Below the pieces are notes generated by a model. The model ran no database searches, was not told the DNA's origin, and saw nothing but the letters and a program-made list of their open reading frames with translations. Made by a program: the position numbers and the translations under genes. This document shows, one piece after another, positions 42,184 to 54,749 of a DNA stretch of 57,227 bases (position 1 is the first letter of the stretch; each line of letters opens with the position of its first letter). Source of the DNA: Ignavibacteria bacterium (GTDB lineage: Bacteria; Bacteroidota; Ignavibacteria; Ignavibacteriales; Melioribacteraceae); contig WPAE01000005.1 in assembly GCA_009773205.1 (NCBI GenBank), positions 1 to 57,227 of the forward strand, given 5' to 3'.

Positions 42184-42371
42184 TTATTAGCTTTGCAAGG
42201 TTACTTCTAAATGTATTATAGCAAGTACACTTTGCAATTCGGTTGTTTGCTAAGATTGGATTTCAGTGTAAACTATTTTATTAATTAAAGATGTTGCTTC
42301 TGCCAATGTTTGGTTTTCTATCAACATAAAGCAACTTATGGATATTAAGCACCTTTAAAATCTTGGATATT

Positions 42372-43739
42372 ATGGAAGAAACAAACGAAAGTACCGGATT
42401 AAATCTCTATCAAGGTGTTAGAGGTTTTGCAGTAAAAATTCTTAACCGAGTTGACCGCACAGACGCTTATCTTGATAAACTTCTTGAAATCGAAATCAAA
42501 AATTCTAACCTTGCTGGCGCAGATAAAGCTCTACTTTTTGAAATTGTTCATGGCGTTACAAGATGGGAAGGTAGAATAGATTGGATTTTAACTGGGTTTT
42601 ATAAAGGACAATTTTCTAAAGCAATTCCAAACGTAAAGAACGCACTGCGCGTAGCACTTTATCAGATATTGTTTTTAGATAAAGTACCAGACTATGCGGC
42701 AGTTAATGAAGCTGTTGAATTTGTTAAAAAACTTCAAGGGCAGGCTGCGGCAGATTTGACTAATGCAATTCTTCGCAACATTATTCGAAACAAAGAAAGT
42801 ATACGCTATCCAAATCCGGATGAAGATATTAACGCTTATCTAAGCGCATATTATTCGCATCCTTCTTGGCTGGTGAAGAGATGGTTAAATAGATTTGGGA
42901 GAGAAGAGGTAGAAAAACTATTAGTTGCTAACAATAACAAACCTTCACTTTCTATTCGAGTCAATAATCTTGTTACTAATTCTGCCGAAATGAAATCTCT
43001 TTTGAATTCGGTTGATCTGAAGTTTACGGAGGGAAAATATCTTAAAGAATTTATTAGGATGAATTCTTTAACTAACATTACAGATTGGGAATATTTTGCA
43101 AAAGGATATTTCTCGGTTCAAGATGAGAGCACGGGTTTTCCAATAAAATTGTTAAATGCAGAGCCAGGTATGAGAGTTCTTGATTTATGTGCGGCGCCTG
43201 GTGGTAAAACCGGATTTATTGCAGATGAAATGAAAAATACAGGCGAGATTGTGGCTCTTGATAAATTTGAAAGCCGTCTTAAAATCTTGGAAAAAAACCT
43301 CGCAAGATTGAAAGTAACAAATGTAATTACAAAGGCTATTGATGCTTCTGATTATGAAGATGAAACTGGTTTTGACAGAGTTTTAATAGATGCTCCTTGC
43401 AGCGGACTTGGTACCTTAACAAAGAAGCCAGACCTAAAATGGAAAAGAGACTTGGGAGACATTAGAAAAATTGTTAATATACAATACGAACTATTGAAAA
43501 AAGGCGCTTCTTTAGTAAAAGAAAAAGGCTATGTTGTTTACAGTACTTGCACAATTGAGCCTGAAGAGAATTACGAATTAATTAAGAAATTCCTTGCAGA
43601 GAATTTAAATTTCTCACTTGTAAAAGATATTTCTATAATTCCAAAATCTGTTATTGATGAAAATGGTTGTGTTGCAACTTTGCCACATGTTCATGGCGTA
43701 GATGGAGCGTTTGCTGCAAAACTAATTAGAAACAATTAA
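42372..43739 (+). CDS. rsmB: 16S rRNA cytosine-967 C5 methyltransferase RsmB
   Basis: 455 aa from the ATG at 42372; a TTG three codons upstream also opens the frame. The N-terminal NusB-like RNA-binding domain (about 10-145) has RVALYQILFLDKVPDYAAVNEAVEF. The methyltransferase domain (about 160-455) has VLDLCAAPGGKTGFI (SAM site), VLIDAPCSGLGTL (catalytic PC motif) and YSTCTIEPEENYELI (the second Cys). It makes m5C967 in 16S rRNA. Confidence 0.94.
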   Translation: MEETNESTGLNLYQGVRGFAVKILNRVDRTDAYLDKLLEIEIKNSNLAGADKALLFEIVHGVTRWEGRIDWILTGFYKGQFSKAIPNVKNALRVALYQILFLDKVPDYAAVNEAVEFVKKLQGQAAADLTNAILRNIIRNKESIRYPNPDEDINAYLSAYYSHPSWLVKRWLNRFGREEVEKLLVANNNKPSLSIRVNNLVTNSAEMKSLLNSVDLKFTEGKYLKEFIRMNSLTNITDWEYFAKGYFSVQDESTGFPIKLLNAEPGMRVLDLCAAPGGKTGFIADEMKNTGEIVALDKFESRLKILEKNLARLKVTNVITKAIDASDYEDETGFDRVLIDAPCSGLGTLTKKPDLKWKRDLGDIRKIVNIQYELLKKGASLVKEKGYVVYSTCTIEPEENYELIKKFLAENLNFSLVKDISIIPKSVIDENGCVATLPHVHGVDGAFAAKLIRNN

Positions 43740-43749
43740 ATGTAGATAA

Positions 43750-46684
<2,935 letters not shown>

Positions 46685-46685
46685 A

Positions 46686-47216
46686 ATGTTTGTAGAACTA
46701 AAACGTAAAATTGCTCACTACATTATCAAGAAAAAGTATTTTCGCCGTTATTCGGAAGCTATTGAATTTAAATCTGTTATAAGAGATGCTAAGAAAATAT
46801 TTGTGATTATGCCAGAAAACGAATTGGACTTTACTGACTCATTAGAAATTGTAAAGTATTTTCATATTCACAAAAAAGATGTATCAATTTTTCTTTCTGA
46901 GGTAAAGCACAGCACTCTTCAATTATCTTATCCATTAAAATATGTCTCTTATCTTCCTGCTCAAATCAATCGTCTTTTTCTGCCGAATAAAATGTTAATT
47001 GCGCGATTAAAGGATAAGCATTATGACTTTGTTATAGATTTGAACCGGCAAGAAGATACTTTTTATAGTTGTGTTGCAAATGTTGTTAATTCGAAAATTC
47101 GCATAGGTTTCCACAAAAATCGTTCGGAAGATTATTATAACCTTCTTTTTGAAAGCAAGCAGAGAGAGAATTCTTCTGTATATAAAAGGCTTCTGGAACA
47201 TCTTAGTATGTTTTAA
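46686..47216 (+). CDS. Glycosyltransferase-9-like or DUF6913-like protein of unknown function
   Basis: 176 aa. The segment DAKKIFVIMPENELDF followed by DSLEIVKYFHIHKKDVSIFLSE, and then HYDFVIDLNRQEDTFYS...IRIGFHKN, has the alternating beta/alpha pattern of the N-terminal half of heptosyltransferases (family GT9), where YDLVIDL...RIGF is typical. The C-terminal sugar-nucleotide domain is absent, so it is not a complete GT9 enzyme. It could be a degenerate or non-catalytic relative. It begins 1 nt after the ligA stop and is probably co-transcribed with it. Confidence 0.5.
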   Translation: MFVELKRKIAHYIIKKKYFRRYSEAIEFKSVIRDAKKIFVIMPENELDFTDSLEIVKYFHIHKKDVSIFLSEVKHSTLQLSYPLKYVSYLPAQINRLFLPNKMLIARLKDKHYDFVIDLNRQEDTFYSCVANVVNSKIRIGFHKNRSEDYYNLLFESKQRENSSVYKRLLEHLSMF

Positions 47217-47224
47217 TTGTTTAC

Positions 47225-47256
47225 ATTGGGATTATTGGGCTTTATTTGTAACTTTG
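47225..47256 (+). promoter_or_regulatory. Promoter of the STAS protein gene
   Basis: ATTG (47225-47228), 20 nt, TAACTTTG (47249-47256), a full match to the -7 element TAnnTTTG. The ATG is 24 nt downstream. Confidence 0.6.
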
Positions 47257-47279
47257 TATAAATAAAAAACAGAAAAAAT

Positions 47280-47639
47280 ATGGGCGAAAACTTCAATTAC
47301 GAACTAAAGAAAATTGGTGATATAGCCATTTTTAAGTTGAATGAAAAAAGATTTGATTCTACTATAGCCGGTTTTGTTAAAGGCGAATTTACAATCTTAC
47401 TACACACAGAGGATGTTCGTAAATTAATAATCGATCTTTCGGAAGTTGATTATTGCGACAGTTCGGGGTTAAGTTCAATTCTGCTTGCTTTTAGAATTCT
47501 TCAGTCTAACGAAGGTCACATCCGCTTAGCTTCACCAACTAAAAACGTTAAAACACTTATCGATATTTCTCAGTTAAATCGTGTTCTTACAATCTGTAAC
47601 ACTGTAAACGAAGCAATTAAAGATTTAGAAGCAGTTTAA
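47280..47639 (+). CDS. STAS-domain anti-sigma factor antagonist
   Basis: 119 aa, a single STAS domain. LIIDLSEVDYCDSSGLSSILLAFRILQ holds the D-S-S-G-L-S motif (Ser61/Ser62) whose Ser is phosphorylated by a partner HPK/RsbW-type kinase in this family. IRLASPTKNVKTLIDISQLNRVL is the usual C-terminal block. It should relieve an anti-sigma factor or act in a related partner switch. No RsbW- or SpoIIE-like gene is nearby, so its partners are elsewhere. Confidence 0.88.
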   Translation: MGENFNYELKKIGDIAIFKLNEKRFDSTIAGFVKGEFTILLHTEDVRKLIIDLSEVDYCDSSGLSSILLAFRILQSNEGHIRLASPTKNVKTLIDISQLNRVLTICNTVNEAIKDLEAV

Positions 47640-47700
47640 TTAGCTTTTGCAGCTAAGAAATTATAATAAATTCACGAAAAATTTTTGCGCTTATTTTCTG

Positions 47701-48546
47701 ATGATTGATAAAGATATTTTAAAAAAAATTAAACTTGTTGTTTTCGACTTAGACGGTACATTAGTTAATGATCAAAACCAAATAGGTGAAGAAACAAAAA
47801 GTTTGATTAAAGAATTATCTGCTTTAGGTGTTCAATTTTCTATTGCAACAGGAAGATTATTAAGCGCAGTTACCGATCATGCTGATGAATTGGGCATAAA
47901 AATACCTCTTATTACCTTAGATGGCACTTTGATACAAAGGCATCCTGGAGAAAAAAGTATTTTTGAATCGCATCTTCCTAAAAAATATGTTCTACGCGCT
48001 TTAAAACTTGCTGATAAATATCTTGTTCAGGCTGCTCTGTGCCATGATAAGGCAATTTACTACACTGAAGAAAACGCACTGTTTCCTAAACTTATGGATA
48101 AATTTGGAGCAAAGTACCAGCAAGTATTTTCTTATGATAATTATTTGGACGAAACTTTAGAAGTAATAATGGTTAGCGATTACAAAGAAAATGTTAAGCA
48201 TATTTCAAATAAAATGTCGTTCCCATATACTTTTGGTATAAGAACTGCTTTCTACAAATCGAGCGGACAAGGTGGTAATTATTATGTTGAAGTTAGAAAA
48301 ATGGGATGCAGCAAAGGAGATGGACTTAAACGTTTGCTCAAACATCTTAAGATAAAGATTAAAGAAACAGTTGTTGTTGGAGATTGGTACAATGATAAAT
48401 CATTATTCGAAAACGATTCGTTGAAAGTTGCAATGGAAAACGCTGTGCCAGAATTGAAAAGGATGGCCGATCTAGTGTTAAAGAAAAACAATAATGAAGA
48501 TGGTACAGCAGACTTTCTAAGAATGCTGTTACAAGCTAAAAAATAA
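47701..48546 (+). CDS. HAD-superfamily phosphatase (Cof type)
   Basis: About 281 aa from the ATG at 47701; a longer reading from a TTG at 47647 adds 18 residues unlike the family. HAD motif I is VVFDLDGTLVND near 14-25, motif II is FSIATGR, motif III is a Lys in GCSKGDGLKRLL, and motif IV is VVGDWYNDKSLFE. The inserted cap domain makes it Cof/YbiV-like. Such enzymes hydrolyse sugar phosphates or other small phospho-metabolites; the substrate is unknown. It joins the next gene without a gap. Confidence 0.88.
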   Translation: MIDKDILKKIKLVVFDLDGTLVNDQNQIGEETKSLIKELSALGVQFSIATGRLLSAVTDHADELGIKIPLITLDGTLIQRHPGEKSIFESHLPKKYVLRALKLADKYLVQAALCHDKAIYYTEENALFPKLMDKFGAKYQQVFSYDNYLDETLEVIMVSDYKENVKHISNKMSFPYTFGIRTAFYKSSGQGGNYYVEVRKMGCSKGDGLKRLLKHLKIKIKETVVVGDWYNDKSLFENDSLKVAMENAVPELKRMADLVLKKNNNEDGTADFLRMLLQAKK

Positions 48547-50724
48547 ATGCACACACCAGAAATAAAATCCATACTGAGAAGAAGTAAGAGAATTAAAATT
48601 CTTCTGATATTCATTACAATTCTTACAATTGTACTATTATTTCCAAAAGGTGAATCCCTTGAATCTGAAATTACAGTAGGTTCAATTTGGATTCATGAGG
48701 ATTTAATTGCATCAACAACATTCGAAATATTAAAAGACACTAAGATTTACGAAGCAGAGAAAAACCTTGCTCTAAAAAATGTTTATCCAATTTATGTACG
48801 TGATACGGCGTTGCAGTCTAAAATGATTGATTCTATGGCAGTTTATATAGAATTGTTACGAGCAAAATATAACAATCCGAACTTTGTTTCTGATAACGAT
48901 AAATTAAGCAAAGCCGCTCTAACAATACTTCAAAAACTAAAAACTCCACAAACAAATGTCTTTGGTAAGAGAGTAACTATAAACGAACTCTTTTTAAATG
49001 CACAATCTACTTTAGAAGAGATTTACAAGCTCGGACTAATAAACGGAATTGAGAATAAACGCGATTCTATAGCTTTACGAGATGGTAATTATGAAAGAGT
49101 TTACTCAAAGAATAATTTTATAGATGTAGAAAAACTCAATGATTATGTGGCTTTCAAAGCCAAAGTGTTGGTAGGAAGTAAATCTGATTTAATTGAAGTA
49201 ATAGAAGAAATCGTTCATCTTTTTTCTGAACCTAATATTGTTTTTAGCAAAGCATTAACAGACGAAGCAATTCTCAATGCGCAGTCTAAAGTTGTGCGTA
49301 ACATTGGAATTGTAAATGAGAATGAAAGAATAATTGCTAAACATGATCGTATTTCGCACGAGGCTAAATTAAAAATAGATTCTTATAGAATTACCAAAGG
49401 AGAGGAACGCAGTTTTCTTAGCAGGCTCTTGCAAAATATTGGAAAATTTCTCCACATCTTCCTCGTTATGCTTCCAATGATGATTTACATTTATCTCTTC
49501 CGTCCCAAAATCCTAAACGATAATTTAAGCATTGGTTTAATTTCTGTTGTAATACTCTTTATTAGCTTTCTTACTTATCTGGTTTACAGCATAAGTGTTT
49601 CTTCGCCGCTTGAGTATTTAATACTTGTACCTGTAGCTTCTATGCTTCTCTCAATTATTTTTGATTCCCGAGTTGGTTTCTACAGTACTATTGTAATTTC
49701 TCTGATAGTTGGAGCATTACGAGGTAACGATTATGTTTTTGCTGTAACTAACATCGTTGCCGGCAGTTTAGCCGCTTACACAGTTCGAGACATTAAAAAC
49801 AGAGCTCAAATCTACCGCTCTTTTCTTTACATTCTTCTTGGGTACTTTTTAAGCATTCTTGCCTTTGGCTTAGAACGTTTTGAATCAGTTGATGAAATAC
49901 TTGCTGGTTTTACTTTCGCTGCTTTCAACGCACTAGTTAGTCCTGTGCTTACTTATGGTTTAATAGTATTTGTGGAAAAGATATTTAACTTAACTACAGA
50001 TTTAACTTTTCTTGAACTTACAGATTTGAACCGTCCATTGTTAAAAGAATTGGCTAAGAATGCACCGGGTACTTTCAGTCATTCAATTTCGATGGGTACT
50101 TTGGCTGAAACAACAGCAGAAGCTGTTGGAGCAAATGCAATTTTGGCTAGAGTTGGCGCATATTATCATGATATTGGAAAGATATTAAACCCGGATAGTT
50201 TTGTTGAAAACCAAATTGATTCAAATAGTGTTCACGAGAATTTAGCTCCGGAAAGAAGCAAAGAATTAATTAAAGAGCATGTTAAAAATGGAATTGCCCT
50301 TGCTGAAAAACATAAATTACCCAAAGAGGTGATTGACTTTATTCCAATGCACCACGGTAATATGGTAATTACCTATTTTTATGAAAAGGCAAAAGAGCTT
50401 TACGGTGAAGAAAATGTTAAGCTCGATGAATTTAGGTATGACGGACCAAAGCCAAATACGAAAGAAACAGCAATTGTAATGCTTGCAGATGCATGCGAAT
50501 CTACTGTAAGGTCTTTGCAAGAAGCTGACCCACAGGTTATTGAGAATGTAATTAATAATCTTATTAATTCTAGAATTGAAGATGGACAGTTAGATGAAGC
50601 GCCGTTAACGTTCAACGATATTAATAAAATTAAAGAGTCTTTTCTTAATATTTTAATGGGGCATCATCACAGAAGAATCCGCTATCCAAACCAAGAAGAG
50701 CTAGAAACAAAGCCGGAAGAATAA
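48547..50724 (+). CDS. 7TM-HD family phosphohydrolase (PgpH-like)
   Basis: 725 aa. An N-terminal helix (about 18-35) precedes an extracytoplasmic 7TMR-HDED domain (about 45-290). A block of seven membrane helices (about 300-480) and a cytoplasmic HD domain follow. The HD motif is His541-Asp542 in YYHDIGK; FSHSISMGTLAETTAEAVGANAILARVG and MHHGN are also typical. PgpH of Listeria is a cyclic-di-AMP phosphodiesterase, so this protein likely degrades c-di-AMP in response to an external signal. It starts 1 nt after the HAD gene stop and ends 5 nt before xerD. Confidence 0.9.
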   Translation: MHTPEIKSILRRSKRIKILLIFITILTIVLLFPKGESLESEITVGSIWIHEDLIASTTFEILKDTKIYEAEKNLALKNVYPIYVRDTALQSKMIDSMAVYIELLRAKYNNPNFVSDNDKLSKAALTILQKLKTPQTNVFGKRVTINELFLNAQSTLEEIYKLGLINGIENKRDSIALRDGNYERVYSKNNFIDVEKLNDYVAFKAKVLVGSKSDLIEVIEEIVHLFSEPNIVFSKALTDEAILNAQSKVVRNIGIVNENERIIAKHDRISHEAKLKIDSYRITKGEERSFLSRLLQNIGKFLHIFLVMLPMMIYIYLFRPKILNDNLSIGLISVVILFISFLTYLVYSISVSSPLEYLILVPVASMLLSIIFDSRVGFYSTIVISLIVGALRGNDYVFAVTNIVAGSLAAYTVRDIKNRAQIYRSFLYILLGYFLSILAFGLERFESVDEILAGFTFAAFNALVSPVLTYGLIVFVEKIFNLTTDLTFLELTDLNRPLLKELAKNAPGTFSHSISMGTLAETTAEAVGANAILARVGAYYHDIGKILNPDSFVENQIDSNSVHENLAPERSKELIKEHVKNGIALAEKHKLPKEVIDFIPMHHGNMVITYFYEKAKELYGEENVKLDEFRYDGPKPNTKETAIVMLADACESTVRSLQEADPQVIENVINNLINSRIEDGQLDEAPLTFNDINKIKESFLNILMGHHHRRIRYPNQEELETKPEE

Positions 50725-50729
50725 AGTAA

Positions 50730-51620
50730 ATGGAACAGTTCATTAAAGAATTTATTTCCATTTTACGTTATGAAAAAAATCTTTCGGATAACACTGCCAA
50801 ATCTTATTTGAGTGATCTAAAACGCTTACTTGCATATTTATTACTACACAAGATTAATGACTGGAATGAAACAAGCAGCATAATTTTATCAGAGTTCTTT
50901 AATGACCAGAGAAAGAGTAATTTGAGCAGTGCTACAACTGCGCGTTATATGACTTCATTCAGGAAGTTTTTTCAGTATTTGGAAGACAATAAGTACATCA
51001 AGAAAAATCCTACTATTACTTTAGGCAAAGTAAAGCGTTCCAGAAAATTACCTTCTGTACTTTCGTTCGATGAGATTGAAAGAATACTTAATGCTCCAAA
51101 TGTAAAAGAGAAATCCGGTTTGCGAGATAAAGCAATTTTAGAATTGTTATACTCCTCGGGTTTGCGAGTAAGTGAACTCATAAATCTAAAAACAAATGAT
51201 CTTTATTTTGACGAAGAAGTAATAAGAGTTCTTGGCAAAGGATCAAAAGAAAGAATAGTTCCAATAGGAAGCAGCGCAATAACTTGGATTAATGAATATC
51301 TTATTGCATCACGTCCTTTGTTTGAGAAAAAAGACAAAAGCAAAGGTTTTGTTTTCTTAAATTATCGTGGAACGAAGATCAGTAGAATTTCGATATGGAA
51401 AATGGTTGATTTATATGGTAAGCAGGCAGAAATTAGCAAGGAAATTCATCCGCATATTTTTCGCCATTCTTTTGCAACTCATTTACTTGAAGGTGGTGCA
51501 GATCTTCGTGCAGTTCAAGAAATGCTTGGGCATTCAGATATTTCGACTACTCAAATTTATACGCACGTGGATAGGCAATACATTAAGCAAATTCACAAAG
51601 ATCACCACCCAAGAGGATGA
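50730..51620 (+). CDS. Site-specific tyrosine recombinase XerD/XerC
   Basis: 296 aa. A SAM-like N-terminal domain (about 1-90) is followed by the catalytic domain with Arg146 in SSGLRVSELINL, Lys in LGKGSKERIVP, HPHIFRHSFATHLLEGGADL (catalytic His-x-x-Arg) and LGHSDISTTQIYTHV (His and nucleophilic Tyr). The length and lack of an arm-binding domain fit the chromosomal dimer-resolution recombinase, not a phage integrase. FtsK, its activator, is in the same window. XerC and XerD cannot be separated by eye; XerD is favoured by the C-terminal YIKQIHKDHHPRG tail. Confidence 0.92.
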   Translation: MEQFIKEFISILRYEKNLSDNTAKSYLSDLKRLLAYLLLHKINDWNETSSIILSEFFNDQRKSNLSSATTARYMTSFRKFFQYLEDNKYIKKNPTITLGKVKRSRKLPSVLSFDEIERILNAPNVKEKSGLRDKAILELLYSSGLRVSELINLKTNDLYFDEEVIRVLGKGSKERIVPIGSSAITWINEYLIASRPLFEKKDKSKGFVFLNYRGTKISRISIWKMVDLYGKQAEISKEIHPHIFRHSFATHLLEGGADLRAVQEMLGHSDISTTQIYTHVDRQYIKQIHKDHHPRG

Positions 51621-51623
51621 TGC

Positions 51624-52865
51624 TTGAATAAGTATTTGCTGAATATTTTATTACTCACTTTTATTATTATACTTTCAGTATCTGGATGTAAGCAGAAAGA
51701 TGATGAGCTGCAAAAGGATAAACAAAATCCTTACTCTGTTTCGTTAGGGAATTTTAATACTTATGAACATGCATTGAAATTCAAAACGAAGTTGAGTGAT
51801 TCTGTAAGAGCGCATTCCAGGTTAGAATCCACTGCAAAAAAGAGTTATAAAATTCTTTATGGAAAGTATTCAACTTCTTATGATGCAGGGGAAAAGGGAT
51901 TTGAGTTGTTCTTGCAGAAGTACATAATGGATTATGAAATTAACCGCAACGGACAGCGTGTTTTAGACGAATTTATAAATGTTCCTTTCATAGGTTTTTA
52001 TCTAGGCAAACCAGCTTTGTATAATTACAACTTGAAAACAAGACAGACAGAAATTTTATGGAGCAGATTTAATAAAAAAGTTCTTTCGGTAAGACTAACT
52101 CAAAAAGCAAAAGCGGTTTTTTTAATTACAGCAGAAACAATATCTAAGAATAAATCCCAATCATCTCTTAGAGAAGCAGCCGTACATTTTTTGAGAAGAA
52201 ATGAAGATGAATCGGAAGAACTTAAGCAGCTTGGAAATGTAGATCGAATTTATTCTTATTGGGATTTACCAGATACTTTCCGTATCAATACAACCTTTCC
52301 AGATTCAAATAGCTCTCGTATAATTTACCAGAGAATATATTCTTGGGATAATTATGGCAGAATTGGAAAAATTAGCCAGCGTTCTTTTGATCTTTTGCTT
52401 CAAGGATATCCTGTAAAACCCAAAATTAAGCAAGAGGTTTTTTCTCCTAATTCCTTATTACAGATTAGAGTAACAAAGACTAACGAAACAGCATACTTTT
52501 ATATTAAAAACTTCCCGGATAAATCAGAACTATTAGCATTAGCACTTCATGGAGAAATTAAAGACATAAGATGGTCAGATGATTCAAGGTATGTTCTTGT
52601 TATTTCTGAAGAAATTATAAAGCCCAACAAAACCGGCGCAAAACAAAACCAGCTTTTAGCTATTTATGATACTTTTAGTAAAAAAGTAGTAAGAATTATT
52701 GAAGGAACCGGCTTTAACAATTTATTACTTCGTGGAAAGTTCTTATTTTTTGATGAAAGCTTGAATGGCTCGAAACATATTGTAATAACTGATATTCAAG
52801 ATAAAACTGTTTATGATAGAATTAACTTACCTGGCGGTTGTGCGCTGAATACTTTACCGGAATGA
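51624..52865 (+). CDS. Lipoprotein with SPOR-like N-terminal domain
   Basis: 413 aa from a TTG start (GAGG 7 nt upstream; nearby ATGs are out of frame or blocked by a stop). The signal ends in lipobox VSGC (Cys about 22). Residues about 37-95 (NPYSVSLGNFNTYEHALKFKTKL...YKILYGKYSTSYDAGEKGFEL) look like a SPOR domain, two repeats of Y-x-V-x-x-G-x-F/Y plus a helix, which binds denuded peptidoglycan at division sites. The rest (about 115-410) has beta-propeller-like short repeats (WSRFNKKV, WSDDSRYVLVISEE) but no named family. The context of xerD and an ABC exporter suggests an envelope role. Confidence 0.65.
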   Translation: MNKYLLNILLLTFIIILSVSGCKQKDDELQKDKQNPYSVSLGNFNTYEHALKFKTKLSDSVRAHSRLESTAKKSYKILYGKYSTSYDAGEKGFELFLQKYIMDYEINRNGQRVLDEFINVPFIGFYLGKPALYNYNLKTRQTEILWSRFNKKVLSVRLTQKAKAVFLITAETISKNKSQSSLREAAVHFLRRNEDESEELKQLGNVDRIYSYWDLPDTFRINTTFPDSNSSRIIYQRIYSWDNYGRIGKISQRSFDLLLQGYPVKPKIKQEVFSPNSLLQIRVTKTNETAYFYIKNFPDKSELLALALHGEIKDIRWSDDSRYVLVISEEIIKPNKTGAKQNQLLAIYDTFSKKVVRIIEGTGFNNLLLRGKFLFFDESLNGSKHIVITDIQDKTVYDRINLPGGCALNTLPE

Positions 52866-52872
52866 GAAATCA

Positions 52873-54729
52873 ATGAAAATTTATTTAAGAGTTCTCTCTT
52901 ACATCAAACCGTTTAGAAAGCATCTTGCGGCTTCAATTATTTTTACTATACTTTATGCAATATTAAATGGTGCATCTATTACTCTTACAATTCCATTGTT
53001 AGATACACTCTTTGCACAAGACTCATCTGTAAAAACAGAACAATCAATTCCCAAAACAATTAATGCTCCAACCTTGGGCTGGATAAACGAAATTATAGAT
53101 TCGATTATAACTTCATTTAAGGAAATTGTTTTTTCAGGCTCTCAAAATCAGATATTATTAAAAATCTGTTTGCTGTTATTTTTTTCTTTCTTGTTGAAGA
53201 ACTTATTTGGCTACTTGCAATCATATTATCTCGCATTTGTAGAACAGGGAATGATTAGAGATTTACGTAACCAGGCGTATTTCCATCTTCACAAATTGCC
53301 TATGAGTTATTTCAAAAATGAAAAAACCGGCAATCTGATTTCACGATTAACTAACGATGTTTACGTAGTCCAAACTAGTGTCTCTGCTGTATTCCTTAAT
53401 ATGATACGAGAACCTTTCTCAATACTTGTCTTTTTGTTAATTGCGTTGAGTATTAGCTGGCATTTAACACTTTTCTCATTACTTGTTATTCCGATTTCCG
53501 CTGGTATTATTGGCTGGATTGGGTTAAAGCTACGAAAACAAACTTGGATTTTACAAGATAAGATGAGTGAAATTACAACTACGCTGCACGAAACTATTAC
53601 AGGCGTAAAGATTGTAAAAGCATTCGGTATGGAGTACTATGAAAACAAAAAGTTTTCAGGTCAAACTTTTAGCTTTTTCAAAACGATATTGAAAATTAAC
53701 AGAATCCGTAATGCTGCGCCGCATATTACCGAAGTTCTAAGTGTAATTGTTGGATGTGTTATGATTTATTTTGGCGGGCAATTAGTGCTAGTTGATAAAA
53801 CTCTAAGCGCAAGTGAGTTTATAACTTTTCTTCTTGCAATATTCCAAATGATGCCGCCGATAAAAGAATTAAGCAGTGTAAATAACCGTATTCAAGAATC
53901 TAGTGCTGCGGCAGAACGTGTGTTCGAAATTTTAGATACCGAACCGCGAATCAAAAATATTGAATCGCCTATAAATAAAAGTGATTTTGAAGAATCGTTG
54001 GAATTCAAAAATGTTTCATTCCATTATGATGATTCTGATGAATTAATTCTCGATTCAATTAACATCAAAGTAGAAAAAGGAAATATATTGGCAATTGTTG
54101 GAAGCAGCGGTGCAGGTAAAACTACTATGGTAGATTTGATTCCAAGATTTTACGACCCAACTAATGGTAAAATTCTCATAGATGGAATTGATTTAAAAGA
54201 TGTTAAATTAGAAGACTTGCGCAAGCTATTAGGTATTGTAACTCAAGAAACAATACTATTTAACGAAACAGTACGCAGCAATATTTCTTATGGTATAGGA
54301 ACCTGCACCGATGAAAATTTAATTGCTGCGGCAAAAGCAGCCAATGCTCATAATTTTATTATTGATTTGCCGAACGGGTACGATACAATTATTGGTGAAA
54401 AAGGAACAAAGCTTTCCGGCGGACAGCGCCAGCGGTTGAGCATTGCCAGAGCATTACTTAAAAATCCTCCGATTATGATTCTTGACGAAGCTACTTCTGC
54501 CTTGGATAATGAATCTGAAGTTCTTGTTCAAGAAGCAATAGAACGTTTAATGGCAGAGCGAACAACATTTGTTATTGCACACAGATTGAGTACAATCAGA
54601 AATGCTCATAGAATAATTGTCCTTGATAAAGGGAAAATAGTTCAGGATGGAAAGCATGATGAACTGCTTTCTCAAGAAAACGGTATTTATAAAAAACTTT
54701 ATGAACTTCAATTCAGAGATCAGACATAA
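52873..54729 (+). CDS. ABC exporter, fused membrane and ATPase domains (MsbA type)
   Basis: 618 aa. A six-helix ABC transmembrane domain (about 15-365) is followed by the nucleotide-binding domain: Walker A GSSGAGKT near 411, Q-loop in IVTQETILF, signature LSGGQRQRLS near 515, Walker B IMILDEATSALD near 537 and the switch His in IAHRLST. It is a homodimeric type IV exporter like MsbA, most probably moving lipid A or another lipid or drug. The neighbouring glycosyltransferase (20 nt on) resembles LPS core enzymes, which favours a lipopolysaccharide role. Confidence 0.92.
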   Translation: MKIYLRVLSYIKPFRKHLAASIIFTILYAILNGASITLTIPLLDTLFAQDSSVKTEQSIPKTINAPTLGWINEIIDSIITSFKEIVFSGSQNQILLKICLLLFFSFLLKNLFGYLQSYYLAFVEQGMIRDLRNQAYFHLHKLPMSYFKNEKTGNLISRLTNDVYVVQTSVSAVFLNMIREPFSILVFLLIALSISWHLTLFSLLVIPISAGIIGWIGLKLRKQTWILQDKMSEITTTLHETITGVKIVKAFGMEYYENKKFSGQTFSFFKTILKINRIRNAAPHITEVLSVIVGCVMIYFGGQLVLVDKTLSASEFITFLLAIFQMMPPIKELSSVNNRIQESSAAAERVFEILDTEPRIKNIESPINKSDFEESLEFKNVSFHYDDSDELILDSINIKVEKGNILAIVGSSGAGKTTMVDLIPRFYDPTNGKILIDGIDLKDVKLEDLRKLLGIVTQETILFNETVRSNISYGIGTCTDENLIAAAKAANAHNFIIDLPNGYDTIIGEKGTKLSGGQRQRLSIARALLKNPPIMILDEATSALDNESEVLVQEAIERLMAERTTFVIAHRLSTIRNAHRIIVLDKGKIVQDGKHDELLSQENGIYKKLYELQFRDQT

Positions 54730-54749
54730 AATTAGAGTAGGTTTTATTT

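Noticed and set aside
42184-42371. tRNA or small RNA between the membrane protein gene and rsmB
   Set aside because: No cloverleaf, CCA-like end or promoter with correct spacing could be found.
50730-51620. Phage or island integrase
   Set aside because: Length, domain order and the housekeeping context fit a chromosomal Xer recombinase. No att-like duplications or phage genes are present.
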